A stretch of DNA of 64,000 nucleotides from Burkholderiales bacterium PBB3 (GCA_002256115.1 NKIK01000020.1:16152-80151), one strand, 5' to 3'. Positions 48,578-57,359 are shown, counted from the first letter of the stretch. Numbers and translations: made by a program. Notes: a model not told the origin generated them from the letters alone.

Positions 48578-49300
48578 ATGACCATGATTGCCGAGAATCT
48601 CCAGCGCCTGCATACCCGAATTGCGCAGGCCTGTCTGGACGCTGGCCGACCGACTGGCAGCGTGGCTTTGCTGGCGGTTTCTAAGACCTTTGGGGCGGAT
48701 GCGGTGGTGCAGGCGCATGCGGCCGGGCAAACCGCGTTTGGTGAAAACTACATCCAAGAGGCAGTAGGCAAGATCACCGAGTTGGCGCATCTGCCGCTGG
48801 AGTGGCATTGCATTGGGCCGATACAGAGTAATAAAACGCGGCTGGTGGCCGAGCATTTTCAGTGGGCGCACACCATAGACCGTTTGAAGGTCGCGCAGCG
48901 CCTGAGCGAACAACGCCCGGCGCATCTGCCACCTCTACAGGTCTGCATTCAGGTGAATATGGATGGCGGCACTACCAAGTCAGGTGTGCCACCGCAGGAT
49001 GCGCTGGCGCTGGCGCAAGCGGTAGCTGCGTTGCCGCGGCTCAAGCTCCGCGGACTGATGTGCATTCCCGAGCCTGCTCCTGATTTCATAGCTGCTCTCG
49101 CACTGTTCACGGGCGCAAAGGCACTTTTTACCCGTATTTGCGAGGGGGGTGTGCCGCTAGACACGCTCTCCATGGGCATGAGCGCCGACCTGGAGGCTGC
49201 TGTGCAGGGCGGCAGCACTTTGGTGCGGGTGGGTAGCGCTATCTTTGGTGCGCGGTCTTACGCGCCCGAGGTCACTTCCCAGGTGCCTGAATCGGCTTGA
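48578..49300 (+). CDS. Pyridoxal phosphate homeostasis protein (YggS family)
   Basis: 240 residues with PLP lysine K36 in LLAVSKTFGAD, WHCIGPIQSNKTR and TLSMGMSADLEAAV, all conserved in the COG0325 family. Binds PLP, with no known enzymatic reaction. Residues about 168-185 (between IPEPAPDF and LFTRI) are encoded by a reverse-oriented 60-bp element. Length stays near the family's norm. Divergent from pilT. It overlaps the convergent DUF3617 gene by 29 bp. Confidence 0.93.
   Translation: MTMIAENLQRLHTRIAQACLDAGRPTGSVALLAVSKTFGADAVVQAHAAGQTAFGENYIQEAVGKITELAHLPLEWHCIGPIQSNKTRLVAEHFQWAHTIDRLKVAQRLSEQRPAHLPPLQVCIQVNMDGGTTKSGVPPQDALALAQAVAALPRLKLRGLMCIPEPAPDFIAALALFTGAKALFTRICEGGVPLDTLSMGMSADLEAAVQGGSTLVRVGSAIFGARSYAPEVTSQVPESA
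49080..49132 (-). repeat. 60-bp element inside the yggS-type gene
   Basis: Reverse-oriented ATAGCTGCTCTCGCACTGTTCACGG core with about 85% identity to the consensus over the centre. It is in frame and predicted to encode a helix. Confidence 0.7.
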
Positions 49301-49823
49301 TGTCGCCGCAATTGCCGCCCAGCCAACGCCCGCTGTTCTGCATTTCCATGGTGCGCTCAGCACCACCGGTACTGCTGGTGGCCGACATTTTGGAGGTGTA
49401 AGCCTCTGGGCTGGTGAAGCTCACCTCGCCTTGGCCGCTAGAGGGCGGCTGCGTGCATTTGTAGGCAAATTTCATGGTGTTGCCCACGCGCGGGCTCATG
49501 GTGTGGGTGCAGCCGTCGCGGGGCGGCGCTACCTCATGGCGGTCCACCATCTCTTGCGTCATGCACACCTTGACCGTCATACCACCGCCTGGGCTGGCAC
49601 CCATTTTTACGCCCTGCTTGGCCATCATGTCTTCCATCATCTTGCGCTGCTCAGGGGGCATAGATGCCATCTGCTTTTGCATCGCTGCCATGGCAGCACC
49701 CATGTCTTTGCCACCGCTTTGCATATTGGTGGTGATCTCCCACAGCCCAGGTTTCATGGTTTGGGCAGACGCGCCCACGGCGCTGGCGAGCAGTAGCAAA
49801 GCGGGCAGGTGACGAAACTTCAT
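49272..49823 (-). CDS. DUF3617 exported protein
   Basis: 183 residues from ATG 49823, with AAGGAG eight bases upstream. Signal peptide ends near GASAQ. Domain begins MKPGLWEITTNMQ, typical of DUF3617. A Met/Gln-rich segment lies at about 45-75, and VKVCMTQEMV follows. Function unknown. Confidence 0.9.
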   Translation of the reverse strand: MKFRHLPALLLLASAVGASAQTMKPGLWEITTNMQSGGKDMGAAMAAMQKQMASMPPEQRKMMEDMMAKQGVKMGASPGGGMTVKVCMTQEMVDRHEVAPPRDGCTHTMSPRVGNTMKFAYKCTQPPSSGQGEVSFTSPEAYTSKMSATSSTGGAERTMEMQNSGRWLGGNCGDIKPIQAPGK

Positions 49824-49891
49824 GGCAATCTCCTTAAAACGAAGGTGGGGTAGGAAGGTCGTGGCATTGTCTACCAACGGCACGCCGGGAC

Positions 49892-50362
49892 TCATAAAAG
49901 TGGCAGATGCGTGGTGTTTTTCACCTCTTCCATCACCGCGTAGGTGCGGGTCTCGCGCACACCGGGCAGCTGCCACAGCACATTGCCGGCAAAGTTACGG
50001 TAGGCCACCATGTCGGCCATGCGGGTTTTCAGCAGGTAGTCAAAACCACCCGCCACCATATGGCATTCCATGATCTCGGGGCGCACCTGCACGGCGGCCT
50101 TGAAGGCTTCAAACACATTCGGCGTCGTGCGGTCCAGCAGCAGTTCCACAAACACCATCATCCCGGCACCCAGCTTCAACGGATTCAGCCGTGCCTCGTA
50201 GCCCAGGATGTAGCCCTCTTTGGTCAGCCGGTTCACCCGCGCCAGCACGGCGGTGGGCGACAGCGACACGGTTTCCGCCAGCTTGAGGTTGGACATGCGG
50301 CCATCTTGCTGCAGGCAGCTCAAAATTTTCAGATCCAGGCGATCCAGCGGAATATCAAACAT
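49892..50362 (-). CDS. Lrp/AsnC family regulator, probably of putA (PutR-like)
   Basis: 156 residues: HTH at about 20-45 (LKLAETVSLSPTAVLARVNRL) and RAM ligand-binding domain (MVFVELLLD, ECHMVAGGFDYLLKTR). Divergent from putA, as the proline-responsive PutR genes of proteobacteria are. The regulator would bind proline and activate putA. Confidence 0.92.
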   Translation of the reverse strand: MFDIPLDRLDLKILSCLQQDGRMSNLKLAETVSLSPTAVLARVNRLTKEGYILGYEARLNPLKLGAGMMVFVELLLDRTTPNVFEAFKAAVQVRPEIMECHMVAGGFDYLLKTRMADMVAYRNFAGNVLWQLPGVRETRTYAVMEEVKNTTHLPLL

Positions 50363-50421
50363 GTGCGTGCGTCTGGTGAGAAATAGAGGGCAGGGAGAGT
50401 GAAATGCCTCTGCATGGTTTT

Positions 50422-50462
50422 ATTCACTACATAAGTGAATTATTTTAGTGAAATATTAGTGA
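50422..50462. promoter_or_regulatory. Operator region between the Lrp regulator and putA
   Basis: A perfect inverted repeat ATTCACT-N5-AGTGAAT (50422-50440) is followed by more AGTGA copies at 50447 and 50458, spaced 13 and 11 bp from the first. The region is strongly A/T-rich. Helically phased half-sites fit an Lrp-type octamer. Confidence 0.65.
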
Positions 50463-50511
50463 TGAAAATTAATAACATAGCGGAATCAACACCCCCACTG
50501 CGGAGCCCACC

Positions 50512-53500
50512 ATGACCGTCACCCAACGCCTGCCCTTTTCCTACCGCCCTGAGGCCGAGGTGGTCGCCCACCGCCTAGAGGTGGTGCACACCGGGCTGGA
50601 CTGGGCGGCAGCGGCCAAAGTGGCCGCCCCCTGGGTGCAGGCCGTGCGCGACAACCCGCCGCCTTTTTGGGCCATGGAAAGCCTGCTGAAGGAATACCCG
50701 ATTTCCAGCGCCGAAGGCTTGGCGCTGATGCGTTTGGCCGAAGCGCTGTTGCGCGTGCCCGATGCCGAAACGGCGATTGCGCTGACCGCCGACCAACTGG
50801 GCCGTGCCGACTTCGATGGATCGGGCGACAAGGTACTGGCGCGCCTCAGCAGCACTGCGATTGCCATGAGCAAACACTTCCTGCCCGGTGCTACGGAGGG
50901 CAGCGGAATCATGGGCAAGCTGGGCGCCAAAACGGTGGTGGCCGCCACGCTGCGCGCGGTGCAGTTGCTGGGCCGCCAATTCGTGTTGGGTCAGACCATG
51001 CAAGAGGCGCAACGCGAAGCCGGAATCGCCCGCAAGAACGCCAACCTGACCTTCAGCTACGACATGCTGGGCGAGGGCGCGCGCACCGATGAGGACGCAC
51101 TGCGCTATTTAAAGAGTTATGCAGATGCTATCGAATCCATAGCTGCTCGCGCAAGTAAGACGGGCATTTTGGAGCAAAACGACGGTATTTCCATCAAATT
51201 GAGCGCCCTGCACCCGCGTTATGAAGACGCGCAAAGCCAGCGCGTGATGGACGAGCTGGTGCCCCGTGTGTGGGGCCTGTGCAAGGCCGCCGCCGCTGCC
51301 AATATCAACCTGACGATTGATGCCGAAGAGGTGGACCGCCTGGAGCTGTCGCTGGAAGTGTTTGAGGCCCTGGTGGCGCTGGTGGCGCAAGAGCAACCGC
51401 AGTGGACCGGCTTTGGCCTGGCGATGCAGGCCTACCAAACCCGCGCGCTGGAGTTGATTGAACACATCACATTGGTCGCCCGCAAGAACAAGGTGCGCCT
51501 GATGTGCCGCTTGGTCAAGGGCGCGTATTGGGACGCTGAGATTAAACGCGCCCAGGAGTTGGGCCTGCCGCACTACCCGGTGTTCACGCACAAGCACCAC
51601 ACCGATGTGTCCTACTTGGCCTGCGCCCGCGCGCTGCTCGCCGCGCCCGGCGCTATCTACCCGCAATTCGCCACGCACAACGCCGCCACCATTGCCGCCA
51701 TTTTGCAAATGGGTGCCAAGAGCGGCGGCAAGTTTGAGCTGCAACGCCTGCACGGCATGGGCGAGGGCGTTTACCGCGAAGTGTTGAGGAACCCGATGGT
51801 GAGCTGCCGCGTTTACGCCCCCGTGGGCGCGCACCGCGATCTGCTGGCCTACCTGGTGCGCCGCCTGCTGGAGAACGGCGCTAACTCCTCGTTCGTGCAC
51901 CAGTTGGCGGATGAATCGGTGGGTATGCAGGAGCTGCTGATCTCGCCGTTGCGCCTGGAGCCGCACCCGAGCTTGCCGCTGCCGGCCGACCTGTTTGGCA
52001 CCCACGCCGGTGCCCGCAAAAACAGCACGGGGTTGGACCTGACCGTGCCCGCCATGCGCGACCCGCTGCTGGCGGCGCTGCAAATTTGTAACGTACCCTC
52101 GGTGCCTGAGTTTGATGTCAAAAACATCGCTAGCGCTTATGAATCGTGCGGGAGCAGCTATAAAAAGTGGAGCAAGGTGGGTGTGTCCGAGCGCGCCGCC
52201 ATCTTGCGCAAAGCGGCCGATGCCATGCTGGCCCAGACGCCCGCCTTCTGTGCCTTGCTGGTCAAAGAAGCCCACAAGACCTGGGGCGACGCCGTGGCCG
52301 AAGTGCGCGAGGCGGTCGACTTTTTGCGCTACTACGCGGATGAAGCCGAACGCATCATGCAGCCCATGCTGATGCCGCAAGTGCAGGGTGCGCAGACTGG
52401 GTTTATGTACGGCGTGACCGGCGAAACCAACACCCTGCGGCTGACTGCGCGCGGTGTCTGGGTCTGCATCAGTCCCTGGAATTTCCCATTGGCTATTTTT
52501 GCAGGGCAAGTTGCCGCAGCGTTGGCCACCGGCAATACCGTGCTGGCCAAGCCCGCCGAGCAAACTCCCGGTGTGGCCAAAGTAGCGGTTGATCTACTGC
52601 ACGCTGCGGGTGTGCCGGTGGATGCACTGCAACTGCTGCACGGTGCAGGCGAAACCGTGGGCGCGGGCTTGGTGGCCCAACCCGGTGTGGCCGGTGTCGT
52701 GTTCACGGGCTCCACGCAAGTCGCCAAGATCATCCAGCGCGCACTGGCCGCCAAAGACGGCCCCATCGTCCCGCTGATTGCCGAGACCGGCGGCATCAAC
52801 GCCATGCTGGTGGACAGCAGCGCCCTGCCTGAGCAGGTGGTGGACGCTACGGTGATGAGCGCCTTCCGCTCAGCCGGTCAGCGCTGCTCTGCGCTGCGTT
52901 TGCTAGTGGTGCACTCGGCCATCGCTGATGGCGTGATCGAGATGATCCAAGGTGCTGCTAAAGAGTTGGTGGCGGGTAACCCCGCCGAGCTGACGACCGA
53001 CGTAGGCCCGGTGATTGACGCTGAGGCCTTTGACAATATCCAAAAGCACATCCAGCGCCTCAAATTAGAAGCCAAATCGCTCGTTCAGCCCGTGGATAGT
53101 GCGGGAGCAGCTCACAAATCAATAGCAAGCACAAGTTTCGGACCGATCCCCAACTTGATTGCCCCCCACGCCTTTGAAGTCAAAAGCATCGCCGCTGTGA
53201 AGGCTGAAATCTTTGGCCCAGTGCTGCAAGTGGTGCGTTGGGACGGTAACCCCGAAGACGTGATCGCCCAGATCAACGCGCTGGGCTATGGCCTCACCTT
53301 AGGCATCCAAACTCGCATCGACAGCCGCGCCCAAGCACTGGCCGCCGCTGCCCATGTCGGCAATATCTACATCAACCGCAACATGATCGGCGCGGTAGTG
53401 GGCGTGCAGCCGTTTGGCGGCGAAGGCCTCAGCGGCACTGGCCCCAAAGCTGGTGGCCCACACTACCTGTACCGCTTCTGCGCGGAGCAGACGGTGACGG

Positions 53501-53553
53501 TGAATACGACCGCGGCAGGGGGGAATGCTGCGCTGCTGGCCAGCATGCATTGA
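50512..53553 (+). CDS. putA: Bifunctional proline dehydrogenase / P5C dehydrogenase
   Basis: 1013 residues; oxidises proline to glutamate. The first half is the FAD proline dehydrogenase barrel (SIKLSALHPRYEDAQ, MCRLVKGAYWDAEIKRAQ), and the second the NAD aldehyde dehydrogenase (FTGSTQVAKII, E758 in ETGGIN, catalytic C792 in SAGQRCSALR). There is no N-terminal ribbon-helix-helix domain, consistent with a separate Lrp-type regulator. Three pieces of the 60-bp repeat are read in frame at residues about 204-220, 536-555 and 853-872, each outside the catalytic motifs. Confidence 0.95.
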   Translation: MTVTQRLPFSYRPEAEVVAHRLEVVHTGLDWAAAAKVAAPWVQAVRDNPPPFWAMESLLKEYPISSAEGLALMRLAEALLRVPDAETAIALTADQLGRADFDGSGDKVLARLSSTAIAMSKHFLPGATEGSGIMGKLGAKTVVAATLRAVQLLGRQFVLGQTMQEAQREAGIARKNANLTFSYDMLGEGARTDEDALRYLKSYADAIESIAARASKTGILEQNDGISIKLSALHPRYEDAQSQRVMDELVPRVWGLCKAAAAANINLTIDAEEVDRLELSLEVFEALVALVAQEQPQWTGFGLAMQAYQTRALELIEHITLVARKNKVRLMCRLVKGAYWDAEIKRAQELGLPHYPVFTHKHHTDVSYLACARALLAAPGAIYPQFATHNAATIAAILQMGAKSGGKFELQRLHGMGEGVYREVLRNPMVSCRVYAPVGAHRDLLAYLVRRLLENGANSSFVHQLADESVGMQELLISPLRLEPHPSLPLPADLFGTHAGARKNSTGLDLTVPAMRDPLLAALQICNVPSVPEFDVKNIASAYESCGSSYKKWSKVGVSERAAILRKAADAMLAQTPAFCALLVKEAHKTWGDAVAEVREAVDFLRYYADEAERIMQPMLMPQVQGAQTGFMYGVTGETNTLRLTARGVWVCISPWNFPLAIFAGQVAAALATGNTVLAKPAEQTPGVAKVAVDLLHAAGVPVDALQLLHGAGETVGAGLVAQPGVAGVVFTGSTQVAKIIQRALAAKDGPIVPLIAETGGINAMLVDSSALPEQVVDATVMSAFRSAGQRCSALRLLVVHSAIADGVIEMIQGAAKELVAGNPAELTTDVGPVIDAEAFDNIQKHIQRLKLEAKSLVQPVDSAGAAHKSIASTSFGPIPNLIAPHAFEVKSIAAVKAEIFGPVLQVVRWDGNPEDVIAQINALGYGLTLGIQTRIDSRAQALAAAAHVGNIYINRNMIGAVVGVQPFGGEGLSGTGPKAGGPHYLYRFCAEQTVTVNTTAAGGNAALLASMH
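51121..51170 (-). repeat. 60-bp element inside putA, first copy
   Basis: Reverse-oriented GCTATCGAATCCATAGCTGC and TCGCGCAAGTAAGACGGGC, somewhat diverged from the consensus. It lies just before the proline dehydrogenase motif SIKLSAL. Confidence 0.6.
52118..52174 (+). repeat. 60-bp element inside putA, second copy
   Basis: Forward ATCGTGCGGGAGCAGCTATAAAAA core, with a diverged left half. It lies near the start of the aldehyde dehydrogenase half. Confidence 0.65.
53069..53127 (+). repeat. 60-bp element inside putA, third copy, nearly perfect
   Basis: AAGCCAAAT left end, TTCAGCCCGTGGATAGTGCG core and an AATAGCAAG right end. It is read as a stretch including PVDSAGAAHKSI. The close match suggests a recent event. 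Confidence 0.9.
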
Positions 53554-53555
53554 GG

Positions 53556-54038
53556 CTATTTACTCGCCTTGGCTTGCTCCAGCAACGCGTTCCAGTCGTC
53601 CGGCGGATGCCCACTCTGCAGCATCTTGTGAAACACGCGGTAGGCGTCATCACTGCTGTCATAGGCGCGCTTGGTGTCTTCGTCATTGACCCATGCCAAC
53701 ACAATGACCTTGGCCTGCAGGTGGTAGCGAAAGAATAGGCGGTATTGCTGAAAAAACTTGGCGCGAAACCAGTGTTTGTATTCGTTGCCCAAGGTGCTGC
53801 CCTGGCGGTACTCGGCACGGGATGGGTCCTGCGGAATCACTTCAAACGCCAGTCGTTGAATGGCCGCCAAGCGCTTGGCCGCATTCTTTTTTGTGTAGCC
53901 CTGCGGGTCTTTGGTCTTGAGGGCTTCAACCTGCAAAGTCAGGGCCTGCAGCTGGGCTAAAAATAGGGGGTGGGCAAATACCGACCAGCCGTTCACCACC
54001 CACGGTGTGGCCGGGTGGGCGGGTTGCCGCTCACTCAT
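53556..54038 (-). CDS. yhaV: YhaV family toxin
   Basis: 160 residues from ATG 54038. RelE-fold ribonuclease toxin; VVNGWSVFAHPLFL at the start, EYRQGSTLGNEYKHWFRAKFFQQYRLFFRYH and VNDEDTKRAYDSSDDAYRVF are typical. It overlaps its antitoxin gene by eight bases. A toxin that cleaves mRNA on the ribosome is known for the E. coli homologue. Confidence 0.9.
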   Translation of the reverse strand: MSERQPAHPATPWVVNGWSVFAHPLFLAQLQALTLQVEALKTKDPQGYTKKNAAKRLAAIQRLAFEVIPQDPSRAEYRQGSTLGNEYKHWFRAKFFQQYRLFFRYHLQAKVIVLAWVNDEDTKRAYDSSDDAYRVFHKMLQSGHPPDDWNALLEQAKASK

Positions 54039-54360
54039 CGTCTGCCGAAAGCGCAGCGCCCATATCCAACTCCACACCCGCAGTCAGCGCCTGAATGCGC
54101 TGCACCAAATCAACATCCACCGCCTGCAGGCGCTCTGGGTGGTGGGTCATGTCATGCGCCAAAAAGCCCAAAAATGCACCAAGCGCAGGGTCGGCAGCCT
54201 CCACATCTGCGGCTTTACTCAAAACCACCTCGCCGCCAGGGCGGATGCTGTAATGAATTTTGTCGCGTTTGCCCAGCCGCAGCGCACGGCGAACGGTTTC
54301 GGGCACCGTGGTTTGGTAGCGTTCTGTCAGGGTAGATTCGACCTCTATCGCGGTGGGCAT
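54031..54360 (-). CDS. prlF: PrlF/SohA family antitoxin
   Basis: 109 residues from ATG 54360, with AGGAG upstream. An AbrB-type swapped-hairpin N-terminus (ESTLTERYQTTVPETVRRALRL) binds DNA, and the C-terminal part binds the toxin. The upstream frame to 54525 reads through the operator and is not used. Confidence 0.9.
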   Translation of the reverse strand: MPTAIEVESTLTERYQTTVPETVRRALRLGKRDKIHYSIRPGGEVVLSKAADVEAADPALGAFLGFLAHDMTHHPERLQAVDVDLVQRIQALTAGVELDMGAALSADDE

Positions 54361-54382
54361 GGCGTGCTCCTGTCCAAAAATG

Positions 54383-54426
54383 ATGCAATTGCCGCATGGT
54401 AATGCATTTGCATTGCCTGGGCAATG
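54383..54426. promoter_or_regulatory. Operator of prlF-yhaV
   Basis: GGTAATGCA (54398-54406) and TGCATTGCC (54409-54417) form a 9-bp inverted repeat with one mismatch. Additional TGCAAT and GGCAAT half-sites flank it. It lies 38 bp before the antitoxin start, where an AbrB-type antitoxin would autoregulate. Confidence 0.6.
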
Positions 54427-54516
54427 TATGGGATGGACCCCCGTTATCATGGTTTCTGATGCCGCATCATTCACGATTGGCCTGTACTCTCGCCCCCACA
54501 TTCCAAGGAGCAAACC

Positions 54517-54912
54517 ATGCCGCAAATCACCGGAAATTTTGAAGTCAAACTCACGCCCCAGCCAGCCGCAGAGGGCATTGAGCCAGCCAATTTAGGCCGC
54601 CTCACGCTGGATAAGCGCTTTTCTGGCGACCTGAGCGCGCACAGCCTGGGTGAAATGCTGTCTGCTGGTACCGAGGTCAAAGGCTCTGCGGGCTATGTGG
54701 CCATTGAGCGGGTGACCGGCACGCTGTGCGGCAAGTCGGGCAGCTTTGTCCTGATGCACACCGGTGTGATGCACCGGGGGCAGCCACAACTCCAGGTGCA
54801 GGTGGTGCCCGATTCCGGTACCGACGCGCTGCAGGGCCTGACGGGCACCATGGGCATACAGATCACGAACGGGCAGCACCTCTACACGTTCGAATTCACG
54901 CTGCCGCAATAG
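54517..54912 (+). CDS. DUF3224 protein
   Basis: 131 residues, ITGNFEVKLTPQP at the start, GRLTLDKRFSGDL and ERVTGTLCGKSGSFVLMHTG in the middle. DUF3224 is a small beta-barrel family with no known function, often next to regulators. GGAG precedes the ATG. The stop is 1 bp from the AraC-family gene start, so they are coexpressed. Confidence 0.9.
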   Translation: MPQITGNFEVKLTPQPAAEGIEPANLGRLTLDKRFSGDLSAHSLGEMLSAGTEVKGSAGYVAIERVTGTLCGKSGSFVLMHTGVMHRGQPQLQVQVVPDSGTDALQGLTGTMGIQITNGQHLYTFEFTLPQ

Positions 54913-54913
54913 C

Positions 54914-56035
54914 GTGAACGCACTTCAATCGGTGCAGCCCCTGGTCCTGGTGGACGTGGCCCTGCGGGGGGCGCTCATTGCCCTGCTGCTGTTGTTGGCC
55001 ACGGTGATGCGCCGCGACCGCCCCAGCCTGGCCGCCGCGCGGGTCGGTGTGGCCATGGCCTTGGGGCTGTGTGTGCAGGTGATCAGCGCCACACCGTTGT
55101 TTGAGGACTTGGTACCCCGCCTGTGGCAGGCACCCTGGGTGGCCGTGTCGGTGGGCAACGCTGTGCTGTTTTGGGTGTTCGTGCATGCCCTGTTTGACGA
55201 TGGGTTTGCGCTGCGGCCCGTGCATGCGGCGGCGTGGTTGGCGGCTGCCACCCTCAGCTGGCTCAATTGCGCGGCCCTGGCCAATAGCGCTTCCGCGCTA
55301 GCACTGGTGACCATGGGCCTGCAGCGCGCCATACCTGCGGTATTTGCTGTGCTGGCCGCCGTAGCCGCGGCCAGGCACTGGCGTGCCGACCTGGTAGAAG
55401 AACGCCGCCGCCTGCGCATCTTTGTCGCGGTAACGGGTATTGCCTACTCATTGGCGTTTCTGGGTGCGCGCCTGGCCTCGCCGCGCGGCCAACTCATGGG
55501 GCTGACCGCGCTGTTGGACGTGGCCTGCCTGCTGGCCATCGTGCTGGTGCTGGTGTCGCGCCTGCTGCGCCTGGGTAGCTCCAGCCTGTTTCCAGACCCG
55601 GCGCAGGTGGCTACTACTCAGCCAACTCCACCGGCCCAAGACCTGCCCCCGCCGGACCCGGCCGAAGAGCGCCTGGCGCAGGCTTTGCAGCACCTGATGG
55701 CGGTGGAGCACGCCTACCGCGCGGAAGACATGAGCCTGGCCAGCCTGGCCGCAAAGCTCAACACCCCCGAATACAAACTGCGCCGCCTGATCAACCAGCG
55801 CCTGGGCTACCGCAACTTCAATGCCTTCGTCAATGGCTTCCGGTTGGACGCGGTGCGCGCCGCGCTGCTAGACCCGGCCCGGCGTGATCTGCCGGTATTG
55901 ACCCTGGCTTTGGAGGCGGGGTTTCAGTCCATCGGCCCGTTTAACCGCGCGTTCAAAGCCAGCACCGGTCTTACGCCCACCGAGTTTCGCAAAGAAATGG
56001 GGGCCCCTGGCGGGGAAACTAGCGCCGATTCTTGA
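54914..56035 (+). CDS. AraC family regulator with N-terminal membrane domain
   Basis: 373 residues. The N-terminal 235 residues contain about seven hydrophobic helices; the C-terminal 110 form an AraC DNA-binding domain (SLASLAAKLNTPEYKLRRLI, then TLALEAGFQSIGPFNRAFK, GLTPTEFRKE). Membrane-bound AraC regulators sense external or membrane signals. GTG start at 54914. It may control the esterase gene that follows. Confidence 0.9.
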   Translation: MNALQSVQPLVLVDVALRGALIALLLLLATVMRRDRPSLAAARVGVAMALGLCVQVISATPLFEDLVPRLWQAPWVAVSVGNAVLFWVFVHALFDDGFALRPVHAAAWLAAATLSWLNCAALANSASALALVTMGLQRAIPAVFAVLAAVAAARHWRADLVEERRRLRIFVAVTGIAYSLAFLGARLASPRGQLMGLTALLDVACLLAIVLVLVSRLLRLGSSSLFPDPAQVATTQPTPPAQDLPPPDPAEERLAQALQHLMAVEHAYRAEDMSLASLAAKLNTPEYKLRRLINQRLGYRNFNAFVNGFRLDAVRAALLDPARRDLPVLTLALEAGFQSIGPFNRAFKASTGLTPTEFRKEMGAPGGETSADS

Positions 56036-56147
56036 AATCGGCCAGCCGAAAACTGCCGTTGCAGGCTTTGGCGCGACAGCACCGATCTGCGGCGGCACAG
56101 TCCGCCCACCACGGCATTCGCCGTGGGTTCCTTCAGGAGATCGGACT

Positions 56148-57212
56148 ATGTTTTCATCGCATTTCACACTTTCAAAGGTCTGGCACCGCGCTTTGCTCGC
56201 TCCTTCGCTGGCCGCTTTGCTGGCGCTTGGGGCAGGGGCAAGCCGTGCCGAAGTCGGCCTGAGCCGCATTGCTGCGACCTCTACCGATGGCCCGGTCACG
56301 CTGTTCTACCCCACCCAAGCCACGGCCACGCCCACCATCCGTGGCCCCTTCACGTTGCTCTTGGCCGAAGAGGGCGCGCCAGAACGTGGCAACGGGCGCT
56401 TGGTGGTCATCTCCCACGGCTCTGGCGGCGCGCCCTGGGTACACGCCAATCTGGCGCGCAGCTTGGTGGAGGCTGGCTTTGTGGTGGCAGTGCCCCAACA
56501 CCGTGCGGACAACCACCAAGACGACAGCAACCCAGGCCCCGACAGTTGGGCGATACGGCCGCAAGAGCTCTCGCGTGCCATCGATTCAGTGGGGCGCGAT
56601 GCCCGCTTTGCGCCGCTGTTGGCGCTGGATCGGGTTGGCGTGTATGGCATGTCTGCCGGGGGCCACACGGCGCTGTCCATGGCCGGGGGGCGCTGGTCGG
56701 CGGCGGGCTTCAAGCAGCATTGCGAGGCCAATCTGGTCGATGACTTCCAGGCCTGTGTAGGCCTGATCACGCGCTTGACCGGCGGCATCCTCGATGGCAT
56801 CAAACAATGGGTGGCCCTGGCGGTGATACGCCACCGCTTTAGTGACACCACCATGCTGTCCCACAACGACCCGCGCGTGGCGGCCGTTGTGGCCGGAGTG
56901 CCCGCCGCCGCCGACTTTGACATGGCGTCACTGGCCGCGCCGCGCGTGCCTTTGGGCCTGGTGACCGCGCGGCACGATCAGTGGCTCACGCCGCGCTTCC
57001 ATAGTGACCGCGTGTTGCAAGCCTGTACCACCTGTGAGCACATTGCGGACCTGGCGAATGGGGGCCATGGCGCGCTGCTGTCACCGCTGCCCCCGGGTTT
57101 GGTGGGCTTGGCGGGCGAACTGCTGAACGACCCGCCCGGGTTCGACCGCAGCCAGATGCAGGCGGTGGACCAAAACATCGCGGCATTCTTTGTGCGCCAC
57201 TTGACGCGCTGA
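56148..57212 (+). CDS. Exported alpha/beta hydrolase (PAF-acetylhydrolase-like)
   Basis: 354 residues with a signal peptide (cleavage near ASRAEV). HGSGG oxyanion region, nucleophile Ser169 in YGMSAGGHTA, and a His in NGGHGALLSP. Two cysteines in ACTTCEH near the C-terminus. Similar hydrolases are annotated as dienelactone hydrolase-like or PAF-acetylhydrolase-like. AGGAG precedes the ATG. Confidence 0.85.
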   Translation: MFSSHFTLSKVWHRALLAPSLAALLALGAGASRAEVGLSRIAATSTDGPVTLFYPTQATATPTIRGPFTLLLAEEGAPERGNGRLVVISHGSGGAPWVHANLARSLVEAGFVVAVPQHRADNHQDDSNPGPDSWAIRPQELSRAIDSVGRDARFAPLLALDRVGVYGMSAGGHTALSMAGGRWSAAGFKQHCEANLVDDFQACVGLITRLTGGILDGIKQWVALAVIRHRFSDTTMLSHNDPRVAAVVAGVPAAADFDMASLAAPRVPLGLVTARHDQWLTPRFHSDRVLQACTTCEHIADLANGGHGALLSPLPPGLVGLAGELLNDPPGFDRSQMQAVDQNIAAFFVRHLTR

Positions 57213-57359
57213 GCTGGCAACACGAAACGGCGTTTCACCGGCTACCGCCTTTTCTACTGCGTGTACCCGTATAGGCGGGTAAACACCAGCGGCAAGTTCG
57301 GTCACAAAAGGGGATTTTTCGCGCAGAATTAAAGCCCTTATGACCCCTTGCAAAAGCTC

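Noticed and set aside
51109..52563. 484-codon open frame opposite putA
   Set aside because: Shadow of putA; no recognisable domain.
55284..55330. Possible copy of the 60-bp element inside the AraC-family gene
   Set aside because: Similarity is limited to a short ATAGCGCTTCCGC stretch, which could be chance.
57213..57359. c-di-GMP riboswitch before the diguanylate cyclase
   Set aside because: Only a small simple stem is present; the conserved riboswitch core could not be found.
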